DNA from: Accumulibacter sp.
Lineage (GTDB): Bacteria > Pseudomonadota > Gammaproteobacteria > Burkholderiales > Rhodocyclaceae
Direction of reading: 5' to 3'
Length of the DNA: 7,656 nt
Assembly (NCBI GenBank): GCA_031276375.1
Contig: JAISNE010000191.1
Location: 1 to 7,656 of the forward strand
In this document: in pieces, positions 1-6,108 of the stretch
Numbering within the stretch: the stretch's first letter is position 1
How the letters are laid out: every line of letters starts with the position of its first letter
The notes under the pieces: generated by a model
Database searches by the model: none
What the model was told of the DNA's origin: nothing
The model's input: only the letters and a program-made list of their open reading frames with translations
Program-made: the position numbers and the translations under genes

Positions 1-3
1 AAC

Positions 4-33
4 ATCCCGGAGCGCGCCCGAGACAAACGGGAT
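4..33. promoter_or_regulatory. Leader of tctC with a short inverted repeat
   Basis: The 54 bases before tctC contain ATCCCG (4-9) and its exact complement CGGGAT (28-33), separated by 18 bases. A tighter CCCG/CGGG pairing with a 7-base loop lies inside it (17-31). This could be an operator half-site pair or a leader hairpin just ahead of the ribosome-binding site, but six-base arms are weak evidence. No -35/-10 pair is visible in what is shown, so the promoter probably lies left of the window. Confidence 0.2.
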
Positions 34-40
34 ATTTACT

Positions 41-47
41 GGAGGAG
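41..47 (+). promoter_or_regulatory. Ribosome-binding site of tctC
   Basis: GGAGGAG lies 7 bases before the ATG at 55. This near-perfect Shine-Dalgarno sequence fixes the tctC start and predicts strong translation, as expected for an abundant periplasmic binding protein. Confidence 0.8.
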
Positions 48-54
48 TAAAAAC

Positions 55-1014
55 ATGAAAAAGATCATCGTGGCACTGCTCGCGGGGTTTGTCGTGGCGG
101 CGGGAGCGCGGGCCGCGTATCCGGACAAGCCGGTGACCATCATCGTGCCGTTCCCGCCGGGCGGTTCGACCGACCAGATCGCGCGGTTCATGACGCCGAA
201 GATGTCGGAAAAACTGGGGCAGCCGGTCGTCGTCGAAAACAAGCCGGGCGCCACCGGCGCCATCGGCGCCGCCCAGGTCAAGCGTTCGACGCCGGACGGC
301 TACACCATCCTGTGCGCCTCGATCGGCGTGTGGGTGGCCAACCCCTTCCTGCAGAAGAATCTGGCCTACGATCCGGCCAGGGATTTCGATCTCCTGACGG
401 TGGCCGTCAAGTCGCCCAACGTTCTGGTGCTCAATCCCGGCGTGCCGGCCAACAAGGTCGCCGAACTCATCGAATACCTCAAGCAGAATCCCGGCAAGCT
501 GTCCTTCCCGACCTCGGGCGCCGGTTCTTCCGATCATCTGACGACCGAACTGTTCTGGATGTCCACCGGCACGAAAGGCATTCACGTGCCGTACAAGGGC
601 GGCGGTCCGGCCATCGCCGATCTGGTCGCGGGGCATGCGCAAGTCTCCTTCCAGAATATCAACAACGTCATCGGCCACATCAAGTCGGGCCGGCTGAAAG
701 CCCTGGCGGTGACCAGCGAGAAGCGTTCGCCGCTCCTGCCCGATGTCCCATCCCTGTCCGAACTCGGCTACAAGGACATGGTGGTGACCTCGTGGCAGGC
801 GCTGGCCGCGCCCAGGGGACTTCAGCCCGAGGTGAAGAAGACTATCCTCGAGGCGATGATGTCCGCCCTGAAAGATCCGGAAATGTCCAAGAAACTGACC
901 GATCTGGGATACGACGTCTCGGCGACCACGCCCGAGCAATTCACCGAGTTTCTCGATGCCGAACTGGCCCGGTGGAAGAAGGTCATCGAAGTTGGCGACA
1001 TCAAGCTGAATTGA
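55..1014 (+). CDS. tctC: TTT transporter substrate-binding protein (Bug/TctC family)
   Basis: This is a periplasmic solute-binding protein of the tripartite tricarboxylate transporter class, which captures an organic (di)carboxylate and hands it to the TctA/TctB membrane complex. The 319-residue product has a Sec signal peptide: a KK start, a hydrophobic stretch at about residues 4-17, and a likely AxA cleavage after Ala20 or Ala21. There is no lipobox cysteine. The mature part starts with the family's YPDKPVTIIVPFPPGG signature, and the PGGSTD loop (36-40) and the SGAGSSDHL loop (154-162) match the two loops that hold a carboxylate group in solved Bug proteins. Other family hallmarks are VVVENKPGATGAIGA (58-72), VPYKGGGPA (178-186) and RSPLLPDVPSLSELGY (224-239). 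Length is normal for the family. Family assignment is secure. The ligand cannot be read from sequence, but the downstream garD suggests a sugar diacid such as galactarate or glucarate. Confidence 0.95.
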   Translation: MKKIIVALLAGFVVAAGARAAYPDKPVTIIVPFPPGGSTDQIARFMTPKMSEKLGQPVVVENKPGATGAIGAAQVKRSTPDGYTILCASIGVWVANPFLQKNLAYDPARDFDLLTVAVKSPNVLVLNPGVPANKVAELIEYLKQNPGKLSFPTSGAGSSDHLTTELFWMSTGTKGIHVPYKGGGPAIADLVAGHAQVSFQNINNVIGHIKSGRLKALAVTSEKRSPLLPDVPSLSELGYKDMVVTSWQALAAPRGLQPEVKKTILEAMMSALKDPEMSKKLTDLGYDVSATTPEQFTEFLDAELARWKKVIEVGDIKLN

Positions 1015-1031
1015 TGGATTGATGGAGCGGC

Positions 1032-1055
1032 GCCCTCTCGCGCTGGCGGGAGGGC
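1032..1055 (+). terminator. Intercistronic stem-loop between tctC and tctB
   Basis: GCCCTCTCGC (1032-1041) pairs with GCGGGAGGGC (1046-1055) over ten base pairs, with one G-U pair, around a GCTG loop. It begins 17 bases after the tctC stop and is followed only by ATTTCG, so it lacks the U-run of a strong intrinsic terminator. The likeliest roles are partial termination or 3'-end protection of the tctC message, giving more binding protein than membrane subunits. The structure is visible in the sequence; its role is inferred. Confidence 0.6.
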
Positions 1056-1162
1056 ATTTCGAAAGGCGGAAAAAGTAAAAACCACGGGCGATGAGGTGGA
1101 ACGGCTCCCGGCTCTGTCCACGGGGCGGTTTTATCCCTTGCCTTTCAAATCGGGGAGTCGCC

Positions 1163-1624
1163 ATGTCCGTATTCATTAAACACCCCAGGGATTTTTTTGC
1201 CGGCCTGATGTACGCCTCGGTGGGCATCGGCGCGATCGTGATGGCGCAAGAGTACAACATGGGCACTTCGGTGCGCATGGGGCCGGGATATTTTCCGACG
1301 TTGCTGGGCGGATTCCTGACGCTGATCGGCGTCATTTCGATGATTCGTTCTTTTTTGCATGCCGGCGAGACGATCGGAGCGTTCTGCTGGAAGGAAATCG
1401 CCCTCGTGCTCGGCAGCGTCGTGCTGTTCGGCGTTCTGGCGCGCGGCGCCGGCCTCGCGCCCTCGCTGATGCTGATGGTCCTTGTCAGCGCCTGGGCGAG
1501 CGACAGATTCAAGCTCGGGACGGCGCTCGCGCTGGCCGTCGTTTCCAGCGTCTTTTCCGCGCTGGTCTTCGTCAAGGGCCTGGGGCTGCCGTTCGCCATC
1601 GTCGGCCCGTGGTTCGGAATGTGA
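1163..1624 (+). CDS. tctB: TTT transporter small membrane subunit TctB
   Basis: This is the small integral membrane subunit of a tripartite tricarboxylate transporter, working with TctA in the inner membrane. The 153-residue product has four to five hydrophobic segments (about residues 11-28, 44-63, 78-95, 98-112 and 118-138). It carries the family signature RMGPGYFP (38-45) after the first helix and a charged spacer (GETIGAFCWKE) before the second half. TctB proteins diverge strongly apart from this motif, so length, topology and position matter most. I chose ATG 1163 because GGGGAG (1152-1157) sits 5 bases before it and the protein then starts in family style. An in-frame ATG at 1091 would add 24 poorly conserved, low-hydrophobicity residues. 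The gap to tctC is 148 bases and includes the stem-loop at 1032-1055; tctA begins 8 bases after the stop. Confidence 0.9.
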   Translation: MSVFIKHPRDFFAGLMYASVGIGAIVMAQEYNMGTSVRMGPGYFPTLLGGFLTLIGVISMIRSFLHAGETIGAFCWKEIALVLGSVVLFGVLARGAGLAPSLMLMVLVSAWASDRFKLGTALALAVVSSVFSALVFVKGLGLPFAIVGPWFGM

Positions 1625-1632
1625 GGGACGCC

Positions 1633-3132
1633 ATGGACATCCTGGCCAATCTATCGCTCGGCTTTTCCACGGCATTCTCGCTGGGCAACCTTTTCTACTG
1701 CTTCATCGGCGTCGTGCTCGGCACGCTGATCGGGGTGCTGCCCGGCCTCGGGCCGGTGGCGACGATCGCCATGCTGCTGCCGGTGACTTACCGGTTCGAG
1801 CCGGTGACCGCGCTGATCATGCTCGCCGGCATTTTCTACGGCGCGCAGTACGGCGGCTCGACGACGGCCATCCTGGTCAATCTGCCGGGCGAAGCGTCGT
1901 CGGTGATCACCGCGCTCGACGGCCACGCCATGGCCAGGCGCGGTGAAGCCGGCAAGGCGCTGGCCACGGCGGCGATCGGTTCGTTCATCGCCGGCACCAT
2001 CGCCACTTTCCTGATCGCCCTGTTCGCGCCGCCGCTGGCGGAGATGGCCCTGAAATTCGGCCCGGCCGAGTATTTCTCGCTGCTGGTGCTCGGCCTCGCG
2101 GTATCGATCGTGCTCGCGCACGGTTCGCTGCTCCACGCCCTGGGGATGATCTTCCTCGGTCTGTTGCTGGGCATCGTCGGCACCGACGTGAATTCGGGCG
2201 CCACGCGCTTCACCTTCGGCCAGGACTGGCTGGCCGACGGGGTGAATTTCGTCGTGCTGGCGATGGGCATGTACGGCCTGGGCGAAATCATCAACAATCT
2301 GGAAAAAAAGGGAACGCGCGAACTGATGGCCAGGTCGGTTTCCGGACTGCGCCTCTCGTGGAAGGAATTCAAGGGCATCCTGGCGCCGGTGCTGCGCGGC
2401 ACGGCGGTCGGCTCTTTCCTGGGAATCCTGCCGGGCGGCGGCGCGGTGCTGTCGTCTTTTGCCTCCTACGCGGTCGAGAAGAAGCTGTCGAAGAATCCGA
2501 TTCCCTTTGGCGAAGGCGCCATTGAGGGCGTCGCCGGGCCGGAGTCGGCCAACAACGCCGGCTCGCAGACTTCGTTCATCCCGATGCTGACGCTGGGCAT
2601 CCCGTCGAATCCGACGATGGCGATCATGATCGGCGCGATGATGATCCACAGCATCCAGCCCGGTCCGTCGGTGCTCACCGAACAGCCGGCGCTGTTCTGG
2701 GGCCTGATCGCCTCGATGTGGATCGGCAACTTTTTCCTGATCGTGCTCAACCTGCCGATGATCGGCCTGTGGGTAAAGCTGATCACCGCGCCGTACCACC
2801 TGATGTTCCCGGTGATCGTCGTGTTCTGCGCGATCGGCGTCGTCAGCATCAACAATTCCGAGTGGGACGTGTTCATGATGGCTTTCTTCGGATTCGCCGG
2901 CTACATGTTCAGCAAACTCGAATGCGAACCCGCGCCGATGCTGCTCGGTTTTATCCTCGGCCCGATGATGGAGGAATATCTGCGGCGCGCCCTGCTGATG
3001 TCGTCCGGCGATTTCTCGGTATTCGTCACCCGACCCTTGAGCGCGATCCTGCTGGTCGTCGCGGCCGCGGCCCTGGCCGTCGTGCTGCTGCCGTCGATCA
3101 GCCAAAAGCGCGAGGAAACGTTCAAGGAATAA
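1633..3132 (+). CDS. tctA: TTT transporter large membrane subunit TctA
   Basis: This is the large permease subunit forming the transport path of a tripartite tricarboxylate transporter; import is thought to be ion-driven. The 499-residue product has the usual length and about ten to twelve hydrophobic segments. Family motifs are present: GVLPGLGP (34-41), FYGAQYGGSTTAILVNLPGE (68-87), DGHAMARRGEAGKAL (96-110), GILPGGGA (264-271), GEGAIEGVAGPESANNA (293-309) and SFIPMLTLGIPSNPTMA (314-330). The GVLPG/GILPG pair and the loop that follows each show the internal two-fold repeat typical of this family. I chose ATG 1633 over an in-frame GTG at 1609. The extra eight residues (MVRNVRDA) are not family-like, and AGGGA (1624-1628) overlapping the tctB stop serves ATG 1633. 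The 8-base gap implies translational coupling with tctB. Confidence 0.96.
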   Translation: MDILANLSLGFSTAFSLGNLFYCFIGVVLGTLIGVLPGLGPVATIAMLLPVTYRFEPVTALIMLAGIFYGAQYGGSTTAILVNLPGEASSVITALDGHAMARRGEAGKALATAAIGSFIAGTIATFLIALFAPPLAEMALKFGPAEYFSLLVLGLAVSIVLAHGSLLHALGMIFLGLLLGIVGTDVNSGATRFTFGQDWLADGVNFVVLAMGMYGLGEIINNLEKKGTRELMARSVSGLRLSWKEFKGILAPVLRGTAVGSFLGILPGGGAVLSSFASYAVEKKLSKNPIPFGEGAIEGVAGPESANNAGSQTSFIPMLTLGIPSNPTMAIMIGAMMIHSIQPGPSVLTEQPALFWGLIASMWIGNFFLIVLNLPMIGLWVKLITAPYHLMFPVIVVFCAIGVVSINNSEWDVFMMAFFGFAGYMFSKLECEPAPMLLGFILGPMMEEYLRRALLMSSGDFSVFVTRPLSAILLVVAAAALAVVLLPSISQKREETFKE

Positions 3133-3146
3133 AGGTGGATGATTTG

Positions 3147-3163
3147 GCCGGCCGCGCGCCGGC
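3147..3163 (+). promoter_or_regulatory. GC hairpin between tctA and garD
   Basis: GCCGGC (3147-3152) pairs with GCCGGC (3158-3163) around a five-base CGCGC loop, 14 bases after the tctA stop. No U-run follows. It sits 8 bases before the strong ribosome-binding site of the small ORF at 3186. It could affect readthrough or message stability, but in GC-rich DNA such a pairing can be chance. Confidence 0.25.
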
Positions 3164-3171
3164 GATCGAAC

Positions 3172-3178
3172 GGAGGAG
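3172..3178 (+). promoter_or_regulatory. Strong ribosome-binding site of the 29-codon ORF
   Basis: GGAGGAG lies 7 bases before ATG 3186, as good a Shine-Dalgarno match as the one before tctC. It is too far (over 90 bases) from the garD start to serve garD directly, so it argues that the small ORF is translated. Confidence 0.55.
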
Positions 3179-3185
3179 AATTCCA

Positions 3186-3275
3186 ATGAAATGTATCGTC
3201 TCGCTGGCGGGGAAACGGACGCCGGCCCTGGGTAGTGGCGCTTCGACAACCGGAGGGAGGGACGGCGCGCCATGA
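3186..3275 (+). CDS. Putative 29-residue leader peptide coupled to garD
   Basis: This is a short unrecognised ORF starting [18 protein letters not shown] and continuing into a Gly/Thr/Arg-rich tail ending in Ala-Pro. Evidence for translation is a consensus GGAGGAG 7 bases upstream and a stop codon overlapping the garD start as ATGA (3272-3275), the classic layout for translational coupling. It has no domain, no clear membrane segment and only one cysteine. It could be a coupling or leader ORF that tunes garD translation, the leftover 5' end of a gene removed between tctA and garD, or chance. garD has its own AGGGA (3258-3262) 9 bases before its ATG, so coupling would modulate rather than enable its translation. 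No function is assigned. Confidence 0.4.
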   Translation: MKCIVSLAGKRTPALGSGASTTGGRDGAP

Positions 3276-4831
3276 ATCGGCCGACTTCCACGCGCGGCAA
3301 GCCGTTGACCATCAAGGTCAATGCCGCCGACAACGTGGCCATCGTCGTCAATTCCGGCGGGCTGCCCGCCGGGACGGTGTTCGACGACGGCCTGACATTG
3401 CGCGAACACGTCCCGCAGGGACACAAACTGGCGCTCGTCGATCTGGCGCGGGACGCGCCGATCGTGCGCTATGGCGAGGTCATCGGCCATGCCGTCCAGC
3501 CGATTCCGCGGGGCGGCTGGATCGAGGAATCGCTGGTGCGCCTGCCGGAAGCGCCGCCGCTCGACTCGTTGCCATTGGCGACCCGGACGCCGGCGCCGCT
3601 GCCGCCGCTGGAGGGGTATGCCTTCGAGGGCTACCGCAATCCGGACGGGACGGTCGGCACCAAGAACCTGCTGGCCATCACCCAGACGGTGCAGTGCGTC
3701 GCCGGCGTGGTCGATTACGCGGTCAGGCGCATCAAGGCCGAACTGCTGCCCAAATACCCGAACGTCGATGGCGTCGTGGCGCTGAACCACATCTACGGCT
3801 GCGGCGTGGCAATCAACGCCCCGTCCGCCGCCGTGCCGATCCGCACCCTGCACAACCTGACGCGCAATCCCAACTTCGGCAACGAAGTCCTCGTGGTCAG
3901 CCTGGGTTGCGAAAAATTGCCGCCGGACCGCCTGCTCAACGAAGGCGGCACACCGATCAAAATAAGCAGCGATGACGTGCTCTGTCTGCAAAACGAACGG
4001 TATTCAGGTTTCCAGCCGATGATCTCGGCGATCATGACGCAAGCCGAAGCGCATCTGGCCCGGCTCGACCGGCGCCGGCGCGAAACCTGCCCGGCCTCCG
4101 ACCTGATCGTCGGGCTGCAATGCGGCGGCAGCGACGCGTTTTCCGGCGTGACAGCCAATCCGGCCGTGGGTTTCACCGCCGACCTGCTGGTTCGCGCCGG
4201 CGCCACGGTGATGTTCTCGGAAGTCACCGAAGTGCGCGACGCGATCCATCTGCTCACGCCGCGCGCCGCCGACGAAGCCGTCGGCCGGGCCTTGCTGCGC
4301 GAAATGGCCTGGTACGACAGCTACCTCTCGCGGGGAGAAAGCGACCGGGCCGCCAACACCACGCCCGGCAACAAGAAGGGCGGCCTGGCGAACATCGTCG
4401 AAAAAGCCATGGGATCGATCGCCAAGTCCGGTTCCAGCGCCATCGCCGGCGTGCTCGCGCCGGGCGAGAAAGTCACGCAAAAGGGCCTGATCTTCGCCGC
4501 CACGCCGGCCAGCGACTTTGTCTGCGGCACGCAGCAACTGGCCTCGGGCATGACCCTGCAAGTGTTCACCACGGGGCGCGGCACGCCCTACGGTCTCGAA
4601 GCCGCGCCGGTAATCAAGGTAGCCACGCGCCGCGACCTGGCCGCGCGCTGGCACGATCTGATGGAGGTCGACGCCGGCACCATCGCCACCGGCGAAGCCA
4701 CCATCGAAGAAGTCGGCTGGGAGATTTTCCACCTGATCCTGGATGTCGCCAGCGGCCGCAAGAAGACCTGGGCCGACCGATGGGGACTGTTCAATTCACT
4801 GGCCGTGTTCAACCCGGCGCCAGTGACCTGA
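3272..4831 (+). CDS. garD: Galactarate dehydratase
   Basis: The enzyme removes water from galactarate (meso-galactarate) to give 5-dehydro-4-deoxy-D-glucarate, the first cytoplasmic step of galactarate catabolism; characterised members are metal-dependent. The 519-residue product aligns by eye almost end to end with Escherichia coli GarD. An N-terminal SAF-like domain (about 12-90) contains [28 protein letters not shown] and [10 protein letters not shown]. It is followed by the UxaA/GarD catalytic part: [14 protein letters not shown] (91-104), [16 protein letters not shown] (119-134), [14 protein letters not shown] (171-184), LGCEKL (211-216), [18 protein letters not shown] (283-300), [16 protein letters not shown] (317-332), [15 protein letters not shown] (365-379), [12 protein letters not shown] (411-422) and a NPAPVT C-terminus identical to the enteric enzyme. 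The conserved cysteines and histidine of these motifs are present. The start overlaps the upstream small ORF. The specific galactarate assignment, rather than altronate dehydratase (UxaA), rests on this full-length match. The upstream TTT genes probably supply its substrate. Confidence 0.95.
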   Translation: MNRPTSTRGKPLTIKVNAADNVAIVVNSGGLPAGTVFDDGLTLREHVPQGHKLALVDLARDAPIVRYGEVIGHAVQPIPRGGWIEESLVRLPEAPPLDSLPLATRTPAPLPPLEGYAFEGYRNPDGTVGTKNLLAITQTVQCVAGVVDYAVRRIKAELLPKYPNVDGVVALNHIYGCGVAINAPSAAVPIRTLHNLTRNPNFGNEVLVVSLGCEKLPPDRLLNEGGTPIKISSDDVLCLQNERYSGFQPMISAIMTQAEAHLARLDRRRRETCPASDLIVGLQCGGSDAFSGVTANPAVGFTADLLVRAGATVMFSEVTEVRDAIHLLTPRAADEAVGRALLREMAWYDSYLSRGESDRAANTTPGNKKGGLANIVEKAMGSIAKSGSSAIAGVLAPGEKVTQKGLIFAATPASDFVCGTQQLASGMTLQVFTTGRGTPYGLEAAPVIKVATRRDLAARWHDLMEVDAGTIATGEATIEEVGWEIFHLILDVASGRKKTWADRWGLFNSLAVFNPAPVT

Positions 4832-4887
4832 CCGAGCATGGGGAGTGCATGAAGCCCGATGAGTCGACTTCCGGCCTTGAAATAGCG

Positions 4888-4905
4888 CGAAACGCGCGAG
4901 TTTCG
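4888..4905. terminator. Short hairpin at the convergent junction
   Basis: CGAAAC (4888-4893) and GTTTCG (4900-4905) are perfect complements around a six-base GCGCGA loop, 57 bases after the garD stop. Neither strand has a U-run directly after the stem. It is the only compact inverted repeat found in the gap and could act as a weak bidirectional end signal, but six base pairs are marginal. Confidence 0.25.
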
Positions 4906-4912
4906 AGAAAGC

Positions 4913-4974
4913 CGGGCGGTTCCGATCTCGTCGAGCAGCTCGGGGTGACGATCCAGCAGCTTGAACAACTTGAC
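4913..4974 (-). pseudogene. Possible antitoxin/HTH C-terminal fragment
   Basis: Read on the minus strand, this stretch encodes LVKLFKLLDRHPELLDEIG. The pattern of a leucine-rich helix, then RHPELL and acidic residues, resembles the C-terminal tails of XRE-type antitoxin regulators (HigA/MqsA-like). No helix-turn-helix domain, plausible start or toxin partner is present, and the frame runs on into garD antisense. If real it is only a remnant, lying next to the IS110 relic and in the opposite direction. The resemblance is from memory of family patterns and may be chance. Confidence 0.2.
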
Positions 4975-5083
4975 CAAGGCCAAGAAGGTCGCCCTCGTCG
5001 CCTGCCTGCACAAGCTCCTTTCCATCCCGAACGCTATTTGCAAATCGGGACAGCCTTGGCGGGAGAATTTCTCTCATTTTTGA
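4949..5083 (+). pseudogene. IS110-family transposase, C-terminal remnant
   Basis: The plus frame from 4949 to the TGA at 5081-5083 encodes LNNLTKAKKVALVACLHKLL followed by SIPNAICKSGQPWRE. This matches the highly conserved end of IS110-family transposases (typical pattern: KxKKVALVACMRKLLTILNAM, a short linker, then PW). A TGA stop lies directly upstream at 4946-4948. The DEDD catalytic domain, the serine-containing C-terminal core and any normal start are all missing, so this is a dead fragment of roughly a tenth of the normal length. No terminal inverted repeats were found, and most IS110 elements lack them. It marks an old insertion and deletion between garD and the neighbouring operon. 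It cannot encode a working transposase. Confidence 0.7.
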
Positions 5084-5092
5084 ACGCGGTTG

Positions 5093-5109
5093 CCGTCTTC
5101 CGTCCTCCG
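5093..5109. repeat. Two-copy degenerate heptamer repeat
   Basis: TCTTCCG (5096-5102) is followed directly by TCCTCCG (5103-5109), and a preceding CCG (5093-5095) continues the pattern. On the minus strand this reads CGGAGGA then CGGAAGA then CGG. It lies between the IS110 relic stop and the end of the minus-strand dehydrogenase. It may be low-complexity debris or an element end; two copies are little evidence. Confidence 0.25.
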
Positions 5110-5126
5110 AACCTTGGACTTGCTCC

Positions 5127-6092
5127 TCAGAACTTGTTGGCCTGGATGTAATCCTTTCCGCCGTTGAGATATTCGACGAGGTTGGTCACCGCGCGCAGCG
5201 CCTGCCGCTCGACGCTCTCGAAGGTGCGGCTGCCGATATGCGGCGTGACCAGGATGGAATCGATGCTCTGGAACGGGTGGCCCGGACGCATCGGCTCCTC
5301 TTCGACGACGTCCGTGCCGTAACCGGCCAGTTGGCCGTCGCGGCACGCCTGGGCGATGTCGTTTTCGACCACCAGGCCGCCGCGCGCGGTGTTGATCAGA
5401 TAGGCGCCGCGCTTCATGGTCGCCAGCGCGCGGGCATCGATGAAGCCGCGGTTGGCGTCGGTCAGGTTCATGTGCAGGGTCACCACGTCGGCCAGCGGGA
5501 GCACGTCTTCCGCCGTCGCCACGCGCTCGACGTCGTATTCGGCGGCGAACGCTTCCGGCCAGTACACGTCGAAGGCCACGCAGCGCATGCCGAAGGCCCT
5601 GGCGCGCTTGACCACTTCCTGCCCGATGCGCCCCAGCCCGAGCACGCCGAGCGTCTTGCCCATCAGTTCGTGGCCGGTATGCCGCACCCATTTGCCGTTC
5701 TTGACGGCGCTGGCGTGCGGCCAGAATTCCTTGGCCAGGCCGATCATCAGGCCGAATGCGTGCTCGGCGACCGTGGTGTGATTCACCCCCGGCGTGAACA
5801 ACACGGGAATGCGCTTTTCCGTGGCGTGCGCGACGTCGATCGAATCGAGACCGATACCGTACTTGGCGATGACTTTCAGCCGCGGCCCGGCGGCGTCGAT
5901 CACCCGCGCGGTGATGCGGTCGTCCCCGTTGAGCAGGGCGTCGAAGCCGCCGTGCCTTTCGATCAGATCGAGCAGTTGCCGCTCGCTCAAGGGGCCGCGT
6001 TCGCGCGCGATCTCGAAGCCGCTCCGTTCGAGCAGCGCGTGATGCGCGCCCGGCGTATCCTGGAAACTGGTGGTGGTCAGCAGCACTTTCAT
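5127..6092 (-). CDS. D-isomer-specific 2-hydroxyacid dehydrogenase (SerA-like, no ACT domain)
   Basis: This is a cytoplasmic NAD(P)-dependent oxidoreductase interconverting a 2-oxo acid and a D-2-hydroxy acid. The 321-residue product has the two-domain fold of the family. The N-terminal substrate domain includes YGIGLDSIDV (78-87) and a TPGVNHTTVAEHAFGLMIG segment (100-118). The Rossmann motif is GLGRIG (152-157), with Asp175 at the end of the second strand favouring NAD over NADP. The catalytic set is intact: Arg237 in NTARGG, Glu266 in EEEP and His285 in TPHIGS. It resembles catalytic domains of phosphoglycerate dehydrogenases but lacks their C-terminal regulatory domains. It could act on phosphoglycerate, hydroxypyruvate, glyoxylate or another acid; sequence does not decide. 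It begins 16 bases after the gnd stop, with GGAG 10 bases before its ATG and a run of seven A in between, so it is almost certainly co-transcribed with gnd. Confidence 0.9.
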   Translation of the reverse strand: MKVLLTTTSFQDTPGAHHALLERSGFEIARERGPLSERQLLDLIERHGGFDALLNGDDRITARVIDAAGPRLKVIAKYGIGLDSIDVAHATEKRIPVLFTPGVNHTTVAEHAFGLMIGLAKEFWPHASAVKNGKWVRHTGHELMGKTLGVLGLGRIGQEVVKRARAFGMRCVAFDVYWPEAFAAEYDVERVATAEDVLPLADVVTLHMNLTDANRGFIDARALATMKRGAYLINTARGGLVVENDIAQACRDGQLAGYGTDVVEEEPMRPGHPFQSIDSILVTPHIGSRTFESVERQALRAVTNLVEYLNGGKDYIQANKF

Positions 6093-6108
6093 CTTTTTTT
6101 CGCTCCGT

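Larger units (their letters stand above)
4832..5126. other. Convergent intergenic region with mobile-element debris
   Basis: This region lies between the 3' ends of garD (plus) and the 2-hydroxyacid dehydrogenase (minus). It holds an IS110-type transposase relic (about 4949-5083), a possible minus-strand protein fragment (4913-4974), a short hairpin (4888-4905) and a heptamer repeat (5093-5109). I see no intrinsic terminator with a U-run for either converging operon and no intact gene confined to the gap. Confidence 0.7.

Noticed and set aside
1091..1162. Upstream in-frame ATG giving tctB 24 extra residues
   Set aside because: It has no good ribosome-binding site, and the added residues (basic, with Pro and Cys) are unlike a TctB N-terminus. 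ATG 1163 has GGGGAG at proper spacing.
1651..3426. 591-residue open frame on the minus strand opposite tctA
   Set aside because: The composition is Arg/His/Asp/Gln-rich and low in complexity, as expected from the antisense of GC-rich coding DNA. It lies opposite a secure tctA and matches no family.
3122..3991. 289-residue open frame on the minus strand opposite the start of garD
   Set aside because: It covers the garD N-terminal domain in antisense, has no family resemblance, and owes its length to GC bias.
4832..5126. Search for a CRISPR array, tRNA or structured RNA in the only sizeable gap
   Set aside because: There are no regularly spaced repeats, no cloverleaf or T-loop motif, and only one six-pair hairpin. 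The content is better explained by transposase debris.
4849..5151. 100-codon ORF after garD with GGGGAG a few bases before its ATG
   Set aside because: Only the ribosome-binding site speaks for it. It runs out of frame through the IS110 relic and into the 3' end of the minus-strand dehydrogenase, its C-terminus is antisense coding DNA, and its composition is not protein-like. A chance ORF is likelier.
6094..6100. Run of seven T/A just before the dehydrogenase start, considered as a slippage or frameshift site
   Set aside because: It lies in the non-coding gap between the gnd stop and the dehydrogenase ATG, so slippage would not change a reading frame.
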